Below are positions 1 to 5,633 of a stretch of 7,145 nt of DNA, piece by piece (position 1 is the first letter of the stretch; every line of letters begins with the position of its first letter). This DNA is from Paracoccaceae bacterium. GTDB lineage: Bacteria > Pseudomonadota > Alphaproteobacteria > Rhodobacterales > Rhodobacteraceae. The notes under the pieces are model-generated. The model worked only from the letters and a program-made list of their open reading frames with translations, was not told the DNA's origin and searched no databases. Location of the stretch: assembly GCA_020441345.1 (NCBI GenBank), contig JAGRMK010000388.1:1-7145 (forward strand), in the 5' to 3' direction. The position numbers and the translations under genes were made by a program.

Positions 1-780
1 GACTGGCTGCAATGCGAATGGTGGGACTGGAAGGTCCACACCGTCAATCTGACCGAGCAGTTCGCGCAGATCGCCGTGGTTGGCCCCAACGCCCGCAAGG
101 TTCTGGAAAAGCTGGGTAGCGACATGGATCTGTCGCGCGAAGCCCTGCCGTTCATGGACTGGCGAGAGGGCAGGATCGGCGGCTTCCGCGCGCGGGTGTT
201 CCGCATCTCGTTCTCGGGTGAACTGAGCTACGAAATCGCCGTGCCGGCATCCGAAGGCCAGGCGTTCTGGAATGCGGTTCTGGCCGCCGGGGCCGAGTTC
301 GGGATCATGCCTTACGGCACCGAGGCGCTGCATGTGATGCGGGCCGAAAAGGGCTTCATCATGATTGGCGATGAAACCGACGGCACGATCATTCCGCAGG
401 ATCTGAACCTGAACTGGGCGATTTCCAAGAAGAAAGAGGACTTCCTCGGCAAGCGGGGGATGGAACGGTCCAACATGGTCTCGCCGGACCGCTGGAAGCT
501 GGTGGGTCTGGAAACGTTGGACAGGTCGGTTCTGGAAGACGGCGCGCTGGCCCCCCTGTCGCGCAAGAACGCGAATGGCCAACGCATGACACAGGGCCGC
601 GTCACCTCGAGCTACTATTCGCCAACTCTGGACCGGGGCATAGCCTTGGCCCTGGTGCATCGCGGGCCCGACCGGATGGGCGAGGAAATCGACATCCAGG
701 GCCGTGCCGACAGCATCGTGAAGGCGCGCATCGTCGATCCGGTGTTCTATGACAAGGATGGGGAGAAACAGAATGTCTGA
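1..780 (+). CDS. soxA: Sarcosine oxidase alpha subunit, C-terminal 259 residues (5' end outside window)
   Basis: The reading frame is open from base 1 to the TGA at 778-780, so this is the 3' end of a longer gene; the family is about 1000 residues and only the last quarter is here. SoxA is the large subunit of the cytoplasmic heterotetrameric (SoxBDAG) enzyme that oxidises sarcosine to glycine, passing the methyl carbon to tetrahydrofolate and making hydrogen peroxide. The visible part is the folate-binding aminomethyltransferase-like (GCV_T) region and its C-terminal barrel. Recognisable family segments are QFAQIAVVGPNARKVLEKLG, SFSGELSYEIAVP, PYGTEALHVMRAEKG, the NWAISKKKEDFLGKRG stretch and GRVTSSYYSPTLDRGIALA. 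The FAD and NAD domains would lie upstream. It overlaps soxG by 8 bases, which fits a translationally coupled soxB-D-A-G operon. No damage is seen. Product identity is firm. Confidence 0.96.
   Translation, partial: DWLQCEWWDWKVHTVNLTEQFAQIAVVGPNARKVLEKLGSDMDLSREALPFMDWREGRIGGFRARVFRISFSGELSYEIAVPASEGQAFWNAVLAAGAEFGIMPYGTEALHVMRAEKGFIMIGDETDGTIIPQDLNLNWAISKKKEDFLGKRGMERSNMVSPDRWKLVGLETLDRSVLEDGALAPLSRKNANGQRMTQGRVTSSYYSPTLDRGIALALVHRGPDRMGEEIDIQGRADSIVKARIVDPVFYDKDGEKQNV
760..765 (+). promoter_or_regulatory. Ribosome binding site deciding the soxG start
   Basis: GGGGAG lies inside the last codons of soxA, 7 bases before the ATG at 773. It favours that start over the in-frame ATG at 749, which has no comparable purine-rich site. 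Confidence 0.7.
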
Positions 781-1336
781 GGCCGTCAGCGCGCTGCCCC
801 ATGCGCATTATTCGGGGCTGGTCGATCTGGCCGAGGCCGGTCTGACCGGCATGATCACCCTGCGTGGTGATCTGTCCTCGGGCAAGCTGGCCGAGGCGGT
901 GCACGCCGCCACCGGCGCGGCGATGCCCGCTGTGCGCCGCATCGAAACCGGCGCCACCGGCAGGGCGGCCTGGATGTCGCCCGACGAGTTGCTGCTGATC
1001 GTCCCCTACCACCAGGCGCCCGATGTCGTGGCCGGGCTCGAGGCCGCGCTGGCGGGCGAGTTCGCCCTTGCCGCCGACGTGTCGGACGCCCGCGCCATGG
1101 TGACGATCACCGGCCCGCAGGCGCGCGACGTGCTGGCCAAGATCTGCCCGGTCGATTTCGCGGGTTTCGCGGTCGGCGAGGTGCGCCGCACCCGCGCCGC
1201 ACAAGTCGCGGCGGCGCTCTGGCGCGAGGACGACGACCGCTGGTCTCTGGTCTGTTTTCGCTCGGTCAGCCAATATGTCTGGGATACGCTGCGCACCGTG
1301 TCGCAACCCGGCGGCACGGTCGGGCTCTATCGCTGA
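773..1336 (+). CDS. soxG: Sarcosine oxidase gamma subunit
   Basis: This gives 187 residues, a normal size for SoxG, the smallest folded partner of SoxA in heterotetrameric sarcosine oxidase. The frame is open further up, to an ATG at 749, but I choose the ATG at 773 (MSEAVSALPHAHYSGL). It has GGGGAG 7 bases upstream and gives the usual short overlap with soxA, and the N-terminus then begins as in the family. Typical SoxG features are the central RGDL strand, the AAWMSPDELLLIVP segment, the DVSDARAMVTITGPQARDVL segment (the folate-binding-protein-like fold shared with GCV_T), and the C-terminal CFRSVSQYVWDTL. The gene is the last of the sox operon: the next gene downstream is on the opposite strand. 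It is intact. Confidence 0.95.
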   Translation: MSEAVSALPHAHYSGLVDLAEAGLTGMITLRGDLSSGKLAEAVHAATGAAMPAVRRIETGATGRAAWMSPDELLLIVPYHQAPDVVAGLEAALAGEFALAADVSDARAMVTITGPQARDVLAKICPVDFAGFAVGEVRRTRAAQVAAALWREDDDRWSLVCFRSVSQYVWDTLRTVSQPGGTVGLYR

Positions 1337-1343
1337 CCCCCGG

Positions 1344-1360
1344 GCGGGGGCGAACCCCGC
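1344..1360. terminator. Weak hairpin after soxG, possible terminator without T tract
   Basis: GCGGGG (1344-1349) can pair with CCCCGC (1355-1360) around a 5-base loop, starting 8 bases after the soxG stop. An alternative overlapping pairing is CCCCC with GGGGG around 1337-1350. There is no run of T on either strand, so it is not a classical intrinsic terminator. Its position between two convergent genes (soxG and the crystallin-like gene) fits a shared or Rho-assisted end. Confidence 0.3.
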
Positions 1361-1377
1361 TCGCCAGTCCGCGGACT

Positions 1378-1732
1378 CTATTGCCGGTTCCACACCGGAT
1401 GCGCAGCGATGAGATCATGTCGTTGAATTCGGTGCCATAGCGACAGCGGTCGCTTGCCGCGCCCAGCATGCCGTATTCGCGTCCGGTGAACCCTCCGTGT
1501 TCATAGAGCCTGACGCTCACCGAGTCCTTCGGATCGACGACATGTCATAGTCGACCATACCAAGCGCGATCAGATCGTTGACCCCGTAATCCCCGCCTTG
1601 GGTCAAGCGGATGGCATGGCCTTGATACTCGCAAGGCTCATACAGGATGACATCCGACAGGGCGGGCTGCGATAGCGCGGAATATGCCGCGGCAATCAGA
1701 CCTGGGGTTCGAGCCGTCTGCCTAAAGCGCAT
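1378..1732 (-). pseudogene. Beta/gamma-crystallin domain protein, secreted type, broken by two apparent single-base deletions
   Basis: From ATG at 1732 the minus strand encodes MRFRQTARTPGL, a hydrophobic stretch IAAAYSALSQPALS that may be a poor signal peptide, then a first Greek-key motif: VILYEPCEYQGHAIRL to DYDMSSIR. The frame then hits a stop (1517-1519), but the neighbouring frame continues at once with KDSVSVRLYEHGGFTGREYG to RYGTEFNDMISSLRIR, a clear second motif. NDMISS fits the calcium-binding consensus (N/D)(N/D)xx(S/T)S; the first motif, DYDMSS, has a non-standard Tyr. One missing base near 1529-1531 explains the join. A second missing base right after SSLRI would lead to VWNRQ and a stop at 1378-1380, giving 118 residues, a normal size for this family. 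Without it the frame runs into antisense soxG. The two Cys residues (CEYQG, DRCRYG) could form a disulfide. The role is unknown; homologues are usually periplasmic or extracellular. The family call is fairly sure. Decay versus sequencing error cannot be settled here. Confidence 0.75.
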
Positions 1733-1859
1733 TTTTCGTTTCTCTGAGCACGGCGAGGCACCATGGCAACGCGCAGCCCCAAAGCCCGAACGCTTTTCCT
1801 GCTTTGCCGTGGCACGCCCCTCGCCCGGGTGCGCGATCGCCAGTCGCCCAAGCATCGCC

Positions 1860-1888
1860 TTGTCTCGGCCCGCACCCGCACCTAGGGT
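1860..1888 (+). promoter_or_regulatory. Possible sigma-70-like promoter of the SDR gene (leaderless arrangement)
   Basis: TTGTCT (1860-1865), a 17-base spacer, then TAGGGT (1883-1888) weakly resemble -35 and -10 boxes (four and three matches of six). A transcript starting 6-8 bases further on would begin at or beside the ATG at 1896. No good Shine-Dalgarno sequence lies before that ATG, apart from AGGG inside the proposed -10. The remainder of the 1733-1895 gap holds nothing else I can name. Confidence 0.3.
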
Positions 1889-1895
1889 GTCGGTC

Positions 1896-2567
1896 ATGAC
1901 CCGCCCCCTGCACCCCTCCGCCCTGATCACCGGCGCCAATCGCGGCATCGGCAAAGCCATCGCCGCCGGGCTGAAGGCGCGCGGTTGCGCCGTTACCCTT
2001 GGCGCGCGCGACGAAAACAGCGGCCGCGCCGCAGCCGCCGAACTTGGCGTGGGCTTCGCGCGGCTCGATCTGACCGATCCCGACGGCTATTTCGACCTGT
2101 TCACCCGAACGGGCGGCTTCGACATCCTTGTCAACAACGCAGGGATTCTGAGCGACGCTTCGCTGCTCTCGCCGCGGTCGGATTTCGACCGTGCGATGGA
2201 GGTCATGGTCAACGCACCCCTCGACCTGATCCGCCTGAACACGCCGCATTGGCGAAACAGCGGCTGGGGCCGGATCGTCAATCTGTCGTCGGGTTGGGGC
2301 GCGCATTCTTCGGGGCTCTCCGGTCCGGGCGCTTACGGCGTGGCGAAAGCCGCGCTGAACGCGCTGACCCGGGCGCTGGTCCGTGACCTGCCCGCCGGGG
2401 TCAAGATCAACGCCTGCGATCCGGGCTGGGTTGCGACGCAGATGGGCGGTGCCGATGCCCCTCGGTCTGCCGAACAGGGTGCCGACACGCCGATCTGGTT
2501 GGCGCTATTGCCCGACGATGGCCCGACCGGCGGCTTCTTCCTGGATCGCCGCCGGCGTGACTGGTAG
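1896..2567 (+). CDS. Short-chain dehydrogenase/reductase (SDR), carbonyl-reductase-like
   Basis: This is a 223-residue NAD(P)-dependent oxidoreductase of unknown substrate, probably cytoplasmic. The Rossmann nucleotide-binding motif TGANRGIG is at residues 12-19, the structural NNAG at 80-83, the catalytic-helix Asn probably N106, the active-site Ser in LSS (131-132), and the catalytic YGVAK (Tyr147, Lys151). The DPGWVATQMGG segment (175-185) is the post-catalytic loop typical of the carbonyl-reductase-like branch. Arg38 after the second strand suggests, weakly, NADPH preference. The frame is open back to 1647, but the ATG at 1896 is preferred. Translation then begins 8 residues before the first strand as is usual, and the extra upstream sequence is unlike any SDR and runs across the crystallin-like gene. 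The gene stands alone: its own terminator follows at 2591 and the crystallin-like gene diverges upstream. Confidence 0.9.
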   Translation: MTRPLHPSALITGANRGIGKAIAAGLKARGCAVTLGARDENSGRAAAAELGVGFARLDLTDPDGYFDLFTRTGGFDILVNNAGILSDASLLSPRSDFDRAMEVMVNAPLDLIRLNTPHWRNSGWGRIVNLSSGWGAHSSGLSGPGAYGVAKAALNALTRALVRDLPAGVKINACDPGWVATQMGGADAPRSAEQGADTPIWLALLPDDGPTGGFFLDRRRRDW

Positions 2568-2590
2568 CTGACTGGCCTCGGTTCTGCCCG

Positions 2591-2616
2591 AACCCGCGCT
2601 CCGGCGCGGGTTTTTT
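2591..2616 (+). terminator. Strong intrinsic terminator of the SDR gene
   Basis: AACCCGCGC (2591-2599) pairs perfectly with GCGCGGGTT (2604-2612) around the tetraloop TCCG, and the run of six T covers 2611-2616. This is a textbook Rho-independent terminator 24 bases after the SDR stop codon, and it separates the SDR gene from the following lysR gene. Confidence 0.9.
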
Positions 2617-2657
2617 CATGCCCTCCGCAGAATTCTTGCCGAAGCGAGCAAAAGGCC

Positions 2658-2687
2658 TTGCATGATTCAGAAAAAATAGGCTAAGAA
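2658..2687 (+). promoter_or_regulatory. Possible promoter of the lysR-type gene
   Basis: Bases 2640-2715 form the most AT-rich part of the window. TTGCAT (2658-2663) followed after 18 bases by TAAGAA (2682-2687) is a plausible but imperfect -35/-10 pair reading toward the lysR-type gene at 2716. Support is compositional and positional only. Confidence 0.3.
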
Positions 2688-2715
2688 AATCTGAGGCAAG
2701 AAAATATCAGGCAAA
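2686..2715 (+). repeat. Two tandem imperfect 15-base repeats directly before the lysR-type start codon
   Basis: Unit 1, AAAATCTGAGGCAAG (2686-2700), and unit 2, AAAATATCAGGCAAA (2701-2715), agree at 12 of 15 positions and abut exactly. The preceding 15 bases, AAAAAATAGGCTAAG (2671-2685), look like a more diverged third unit. The array ends at the base before the ATG, so the unit carries the only nearby ribosome-binding-like sequence (CAGG at 2708-2711). It could be an operator, or a slippage product of no function. Confidence 0.55.
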
Positions 2716-3564
2716 ATGGCCGCCCAGCCACCGCGACCCAGAATGCCGCCGCTTACCGCGTTGCGTGCTTTCGAGGCAGCGGGTCGGCTGGGCGGCTTTA
2801 CTCCTGCCGCCCTTGAGCTGGGCGTGACGCCAGGGGCCGTGACCGCTCACCTCAAAACGCTGGAATCCACGCTCGGCGTCGCCCTGTTTGAACGCCACCA
2901 TCGCGGCGTCAGCCTGACCGAGGTCGGCGCGCGGGTGCTTCCAGAATTCACAGCCGCCTTCGATGCGCTGGGCGCCGCCGTGCAGACCCTCGAAGCCGAG
3001 GCCGCACCTGGCCTCGTGCGCATTGCCACGACGCCGGATCTGGCCCTGCTCTGGCTATCGCCGCGTCTGCCCGCGCTGCGGCGTCAGGGGCTGCAAGTCG
3101 TGCCCGTGCCAGTGGATCATCCCGCGGCGGCGCGGGGCGTGGCCGATCTCGCGCTATTCCTCGTCGAAGCCGATGCGGACACCGAGCCGCTGATCGCCGT
3201 CGCCGCGCCTGATCTGGCCGTGCGTCTGACGGATGCAGGCGCCTTGATACCGGCCGACTGCCTCGTCTTGCGCGGGGCGCAGGGTGACTGGGGCCGCTGG
3301 ACGCGGGCGGCGGGATTGACCGGCTTTGTTCCCAAAGGCACGATCTTTGCCCAGGCACCGCTGGCCATCGAAGAAACCGCGCATGGTGCCGGGGTTCTGG
3401 TCATCGCGCGCCCGCTGGTTCAGGCCGCGCTGGAGGCGGGGCGCGTCGCACAGATCCTTGGGTCGGGAGCCGACAGCGGACTCGCGCTCTGGCTATGGTC
3501 GCTGCGGGACGGTGCGGACGGCGCGGCCGTGGCCAGGGTGCGCGCCGCACTGGACCCCGGCTAG
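2716..3564 (+). CDS. LysR-family transcriptional regulator, GcvA-like
   Basis: This 282-residue protein is slightly short for the family (usually about 290-310). The N-terminal winged helix-turn-helix covers roughly residues 10-70: PPLTALRAFEAAGRLGGFT, then AALELGVTPGAVTAHLKTLE (the recognition helix), then LGVALFERHHRGVSLTEVG, which is the GcvA/AmpR-like pattern. An effector-binding domain follows from about residue 95: VRIATTPDLALLWLSPRLPAL is the GcvA-type first strand, and GAGVLVIARPLV is its characteristic late segment. The ATG at 2716 is the first in frame; the only nearby purine site is CAGG 4 bases upstream. An ATG at 2743 (Met10) is possible but has no better site. The target is unknown. 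Neither neighbour diverges from it, so the usual rule of regulating a divergent neighbour does not apply. Its stop codon overlaps that of the convergent hydrolase gene. Confidence 0.92.
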   Translation: MAAQPPRPRMPPLTALRAFEAAGRLGGFTPAALELGVTPGAVTAHLKTLESTLGVALFERHHRGVSLTEVGARVLPEFTAAFDALGAAVQTLEAEAAPGLVRIATTPDLALLWLSPRLPALRRQGLQVVPVPVDHPAAARGVADLALFLVEADADTEPLIAVAAPDLAVRLTDAGALIPADCLVLRGAQGDWGRWTRAAGLTGFVPKGTIFAQAPLAIEETAHGAGVLVIARPLVQAALEAGRVAQILGSGADSGLALWLWSLRDGADGAAVARVRAALDPG

Positions 3565-4397
3565 GGCGCGATCAGCGCGGGCCAGACGGCGCTGCACCGG
3601 GGTGCGAAGGCCTGGACATGGCCGATGCCCGATAGGCCGAACGCCGCCGGGTCGAGCGCGCGCCGCGTCACCTGTGCCGCCGGGTGCCAGCTCGCCATTT
3701 TCCAAACCGCATCCGGCGGAATCATCACGTCGTCTGTCAGAGCGACCAGCGTCAAGGGGCCGGAAAACCCCGGCCGCCGGATGCCGCCAAGCGCGGGGTC
3801 CGCCGGTAACGCGCCACGATCCAGCAACCACCGCCGCCATTGCCAGAACACGCCTTTCGGCAGATCGTTGCCCAACCTCAGCCTGCGCCCCGGCAGATAC
3901 CCCAGCGCCGTCGCGCTGATCGGTCCCAGAAGATACCACAGCATCCACGCGAACCCCTGAAATGGCCAGGGATGATCGGTCACATGCCCATGCCCGGCCG
4001 CCACGGTGATGATCCGGGCGATCGCGTCGGTGCCGTCCTGAAACGCCATGGCCATGCCGCCCAGCGAATGCCCGATCACCCAGAGCGGCAGGCCGGGATG
4101 GCGCGCCTCCAGCCAGCGGCGCGCGGCGGTGGCGTCATGAATGGCCCAGTCGGTCATCGTCGCCCGGGACGCATGGGGCGAACCCGAGGCGCCGAAATCG
4201 CGGTAGTCCCAGGTCAGCACGGCGGCCTGCCGCTCGGCGGCGAGCCAGTCGGCAAAGGGGCGGTAAAACGCGGCCTTCACGCCGGTGGCACCATTGATCA
4301 GAACCAGAAGCCGCGGTTCGGTCACCGAACTCAGCGTGCCGATTAGACACGCGCCCGGCGCCTCCATGGCGATGGTTTCGCGAATGACCTGCTGCAA
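3561..4397 (-). CDS. Alpha/beta hydrolase of the COG4757 type
   Basis: A 278-residue serine hydrolase of unknown substrate. Near the N-terminus, LLVLINGATGVKAAFYRPFA (30-49) is the oxyanion-side signature of this predicted-hydrolase group, followed by LTWDYRDFGASG (61-72). The nucleophile elbow is GHSLGG with Ser111, the probable acid is Asp222 or Asp223 in ALTDD, and the catalytic His is His260 in GIGHVQAF. GNDLPKGVFWQW (176-187) is also typical of COG4757. The frame is open to a GTG at 4505, but the upstream part covers a short intergenic-type repeat and has no family character. I choose TTG at 4397, with AAGAGGG 4 bases upstream, because the strand RETIAMEAPGACLIGTL just after it belongs to the fold. 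ATG at 4367 would cut that strand. Its stop shares CTAG with the convergent lysR-type gene. The start is uncertain; the family is fairly sure. Confidence 0.87.
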   Translation of the reverse strand: MQQVIRETIAMEAPGACLIGTLSSVTEPRLLVLINGATGVKAAFYRPFADWLAAERQAAVLTWDYRDFGASGSPHASRATMTDWAIHDATAARRWLEARHPGLPLWVIGHSLGGMAMAFQDGTDAIARIITVAAGHGHVTDHPWPFQGFAWMLWYLLGPISATALGYLPGRRLRLGNDLPKGVFWQWRRWLLDRGALPADPALGGIRRPGFSGPLTLVALTDDVMIPPDAVWKMASWHPAAQVTRRALDPAAFGLSGIGHVQAFAPRCSAVWPALIAP

Positions 4398-4401
4398 CCG
4401 G

Positions 4402-4408
4402 CCCTCTT
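4402..4408 (-). promoter_or_regulatory. Ribosome binding site supporting a TTG start for the hydrolase
   Basis: On the minus strand AAGAGGG occupies 4408 to 4402, four bases before TTG at 4397-4395. It is the best Shine-Dalgarno candidate upstream of the hydrolase fold and forms one end of the short repeat at 4402-4424. Confidence 0.45.
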
Positions 4409-4424
4409 CATCTTGCCAGAAATA
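4402..4424. repeat. Short intergenic repeat, copy A
   Basis: In plus orientation this runs CCCTC-T-TCATCT, four unlike bases with CC, then AAATA. It resembles bases 5600-5621 at most positions: CCCTC, TCATCT, CC and AAATA are shared in the same order and nearly the same spacing. It lies at the 5' end of the hydrolase gene. I recall sequences of this general form as common beside genes in Rhodobacteraceae, which needs a database check. Confidence 0.5.
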
Positions 4425-4536
4425 CTCACCGTGCCCCGCGACCGACGCGCGACTCGGATCGAACCTAGGCGCGCGGCACGGGGTCGGTAAAGTCACTGAC
4501 GACACGCAGCCGGGTTAACCTCGCGTCAGATCGACA

Positions 4537-5241
4537 TCAGGGGAACGCGGCGCGCAGGGCGATCTCGATCATCGCGCCAAAAGAACTCTGCCGATCAGCG
4601 GCGGGCAAGGCCTCGTGGGTCAACAGATGATCCGAAATCGTCAACACCGCCAGGCCGCGCACCCCGTGCCGCGCGCACAGATGATAAAGCTCGGCTGTCT
4701 CCATCTCGACGCAGAGCACGCCGTGCCGGGTCATGATCTCGTTGAGATCGGGGCGCTCGTCATAGAACACGTCCGAGGAATAGATATTGCCCACATGCAT
4801 CCCGACGCCCGCTTCGCTGGCGGCGCGATGCGCGGCAGCCAGCAACCCGAAATCGGCGCAGGGCGCAAAGTTCAGATCGCGAAAGATCCCGCGCGACGGC
4901 GAAGTGAGCGAGGTCGCGGCCATCGCCAGGACCACGTCACGGATCTTGACCTGCGGCTGCATGGCGCCGGCCGACCCGACCCGGATCAGGGTCTGCACGC
5001 CATAATCGCGGATCAGCTCGTTGGCATAGATCGACAGCGACGGCATGCCCATGCCGGACCCATGAATGGTGACCGGGTTGCCACGCCAGGTGCCGGTGTA
5101 CCCCAGCATGCCGCGCACCTCGTTGACGCAGACCGGGCTGTCGAGAAAGGTCTCGGCCGCCCAGCGCGCCCGGTACGGGTCGCCGGGCATGAGCACGGTC
5201 GGGGCGATCTCGCCGGGTTTGGCGCCGATATGGATGGTCAT
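4537..5241 (-). CDS. deoD: Purine nucleoside phosphorylase, hexameric DeoD type
   Basis: This 234-residue cytoplasmic enzyme cleaves purine (deoxy)ribonucleosides with phosphate to the free base and (deoxy)ribose 1-phosphate, in nucleoside salvage. It aligns without gaps to Escherichia coli DeoD numbering at every site I can check: His4, Gly20, Arg24, Arg43, Arg87 (RVGSAG) and Arg217 for phosphate and catalysis, VEMETAE with Glu179, Met180 and Glu181 for the ribose, and Asp204 in TISDH, the general acid for 6-oxopurines. PGDPYRAR and GSGMGMPS are the family signatures. Retention of Asp204 predicts activity on inosine and guanosine as well as adenosine. The ATG at 5241 has GGAG 7 bases upstream. 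The downstream hydrolase lies on the same strand after a gap of about 139 bases, so co-transcription is possible but not shown. No other deo or nucleoside-transport gene is adjacent. Confidence 0.97.
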   Translation of the reverse strand: MTIHIGAKPGEIAPTVLMPGDPYRARWAAETFLDSPVCVNEVRGMLGYTGTWRGNPVTIHGSGMGMPSLSIYANELIRDYGVQTLIRVGSAGAMQPQVKIRDVVLAMAATSLTSPSRGIFRDLNFAPCADFGLLAAAHRAASEAGVGMHVGNIYSSDVFYDERPDLNEIMTRHGVLCVEMETAELYHLCARHGVRGLAVLTISDHLLTHEALPAADRQSSFGAMIEIALRAAFP

Positions 5242-5248
5242 TGCGGGA

Positions 5249-5252
5249 CTCC
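5249..5252 (-). promoter_or_regulatory. Ribosome binding site of deoD
   Basis: GGAG on the minus strand, seven bases before the ATG at 5241-5239, with ideal spacing. Confidence 0.75.
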
Positions 5253-5312
5253 GTTCTGCTTTGTCCCACGGTAACAGGTTCCCGAGGCGTGAAAAGAGGT
5301 AGGCCGCCCCTC

Positions 5313-5329
5313 GGGGGCATCGAGCCCCC
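5313..5329. repeat. GGGGGC/GCCCCC hairpin
   Basis: GGGGGC (5313-5318) and GCCCCC (5324-5329) form a perfect 6-bp stem with a 5-base loop, ATCGA, in the leader region of deoD. CCTCGGG also overlaps it at 5309-5315 and recurs at 5328-5334, with its complement CCCGAGG at 5281-5287, so several alternative folds are possible. Confidence 0.5.
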
Positions 5330-5350
5330 TCGGGTCGGCGCGTGCCGCGC

Positions 5351-5379
5351 AGGGGGCTTGGCCCCCTTGGCCTGCGGCC
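5351..5379 (+). repeat. Two-hairpin module, copy 1
   Basis: AGGGGGC (5351-5357), loop TTG, GCCCCCT (5361-5367) is a perfect 7-bp hairpin. It is followed after one base by GGCC-TGC-GGCC (5369-5379), a second small hairpin with a TGC loop. The same order of elements appears on the other strand at 5634-5664. Confidence 0.6.
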
Positions 5380-5599
5380 TTACCCCCGAAACACGCGCCA
5401 GGATGCCTCGGGCCTCGATCCTGCCGCAGGTCCATGCACGTTTCCGTGGCACCCACGCCCCAATAACCGGCCAACGACCGTCCCGGCAAAGGCCCGATCC
5501 CTTGCCGCGGCAGCGTTTTCGGGAACCCCGCCCGGGCACCGGACCGCGGCGGCCCGCAGCGTTGCGACAAACGTGCAGATTTGCATAAAATTGTCCGCG

Positions 5600-5621
5600 C
5601 CCTCTCATCTGTCCCCAAATA
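5600..5621. repeat. Short intergenic repeat, copy B
   Basis: CCCTC, TCATCT, CC and AAATA occur here in the same order as at 4402-4424, with one base less between the first two. The copy abuts a small hairpin, CCCCA (5613-5617) with TGGGG (5625-5629), and then the two-hairpin module of 5634-5664, downstream of the ecm stop. Confidence 0.5.
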
Positions 5622-5633
5622 TCCTGGGGGTGA

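Noticed and set aside
1266..1377. Run-on of the second crystallin frame into antisense soxG
   Set aside because: The beta/gamma-crystallin domain ends at SSLRIR. The following residues have no family character and overlap soxG, so I treat them as read-through after a frameshift.
602..1393. Long minus-strand open frame antisense to soxA and soxG
   Set aside because: It mirrors two firmly identified genes in high-GC DNA, is rich in Arg, Gly and Ala, and shows no domain.
1647..1895. N-terminal extension of the SDR frame upstream of 1896
   Set aside because: It would add 83 residues unlike any SDR, overlaps the crystallin-like gene antisense, and the Rossmann motif already sits at the normal distance from the ATG at 1896.
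4615..5274. Plus-strand open frame of 219 codons over deoD
   Set aside because: It is an antisense shadow of deoD, which has all its active-site residues in place.
5435..5577. 9-base inverted repeat TGCACGTTT / AAACGTGCA
   Set aside because: A 9-base match within about 430 bases is easily expected by chance, and nothing around the two arms supports an element boundary.
5380..5586. Minus-strand open frame of 68 codons in the gene-free stretch
   Set aside because: No ribosome binding site, no recognisable domain, overlapped by other open frames on both strands. A small protein cannot be excluded but is not supported.
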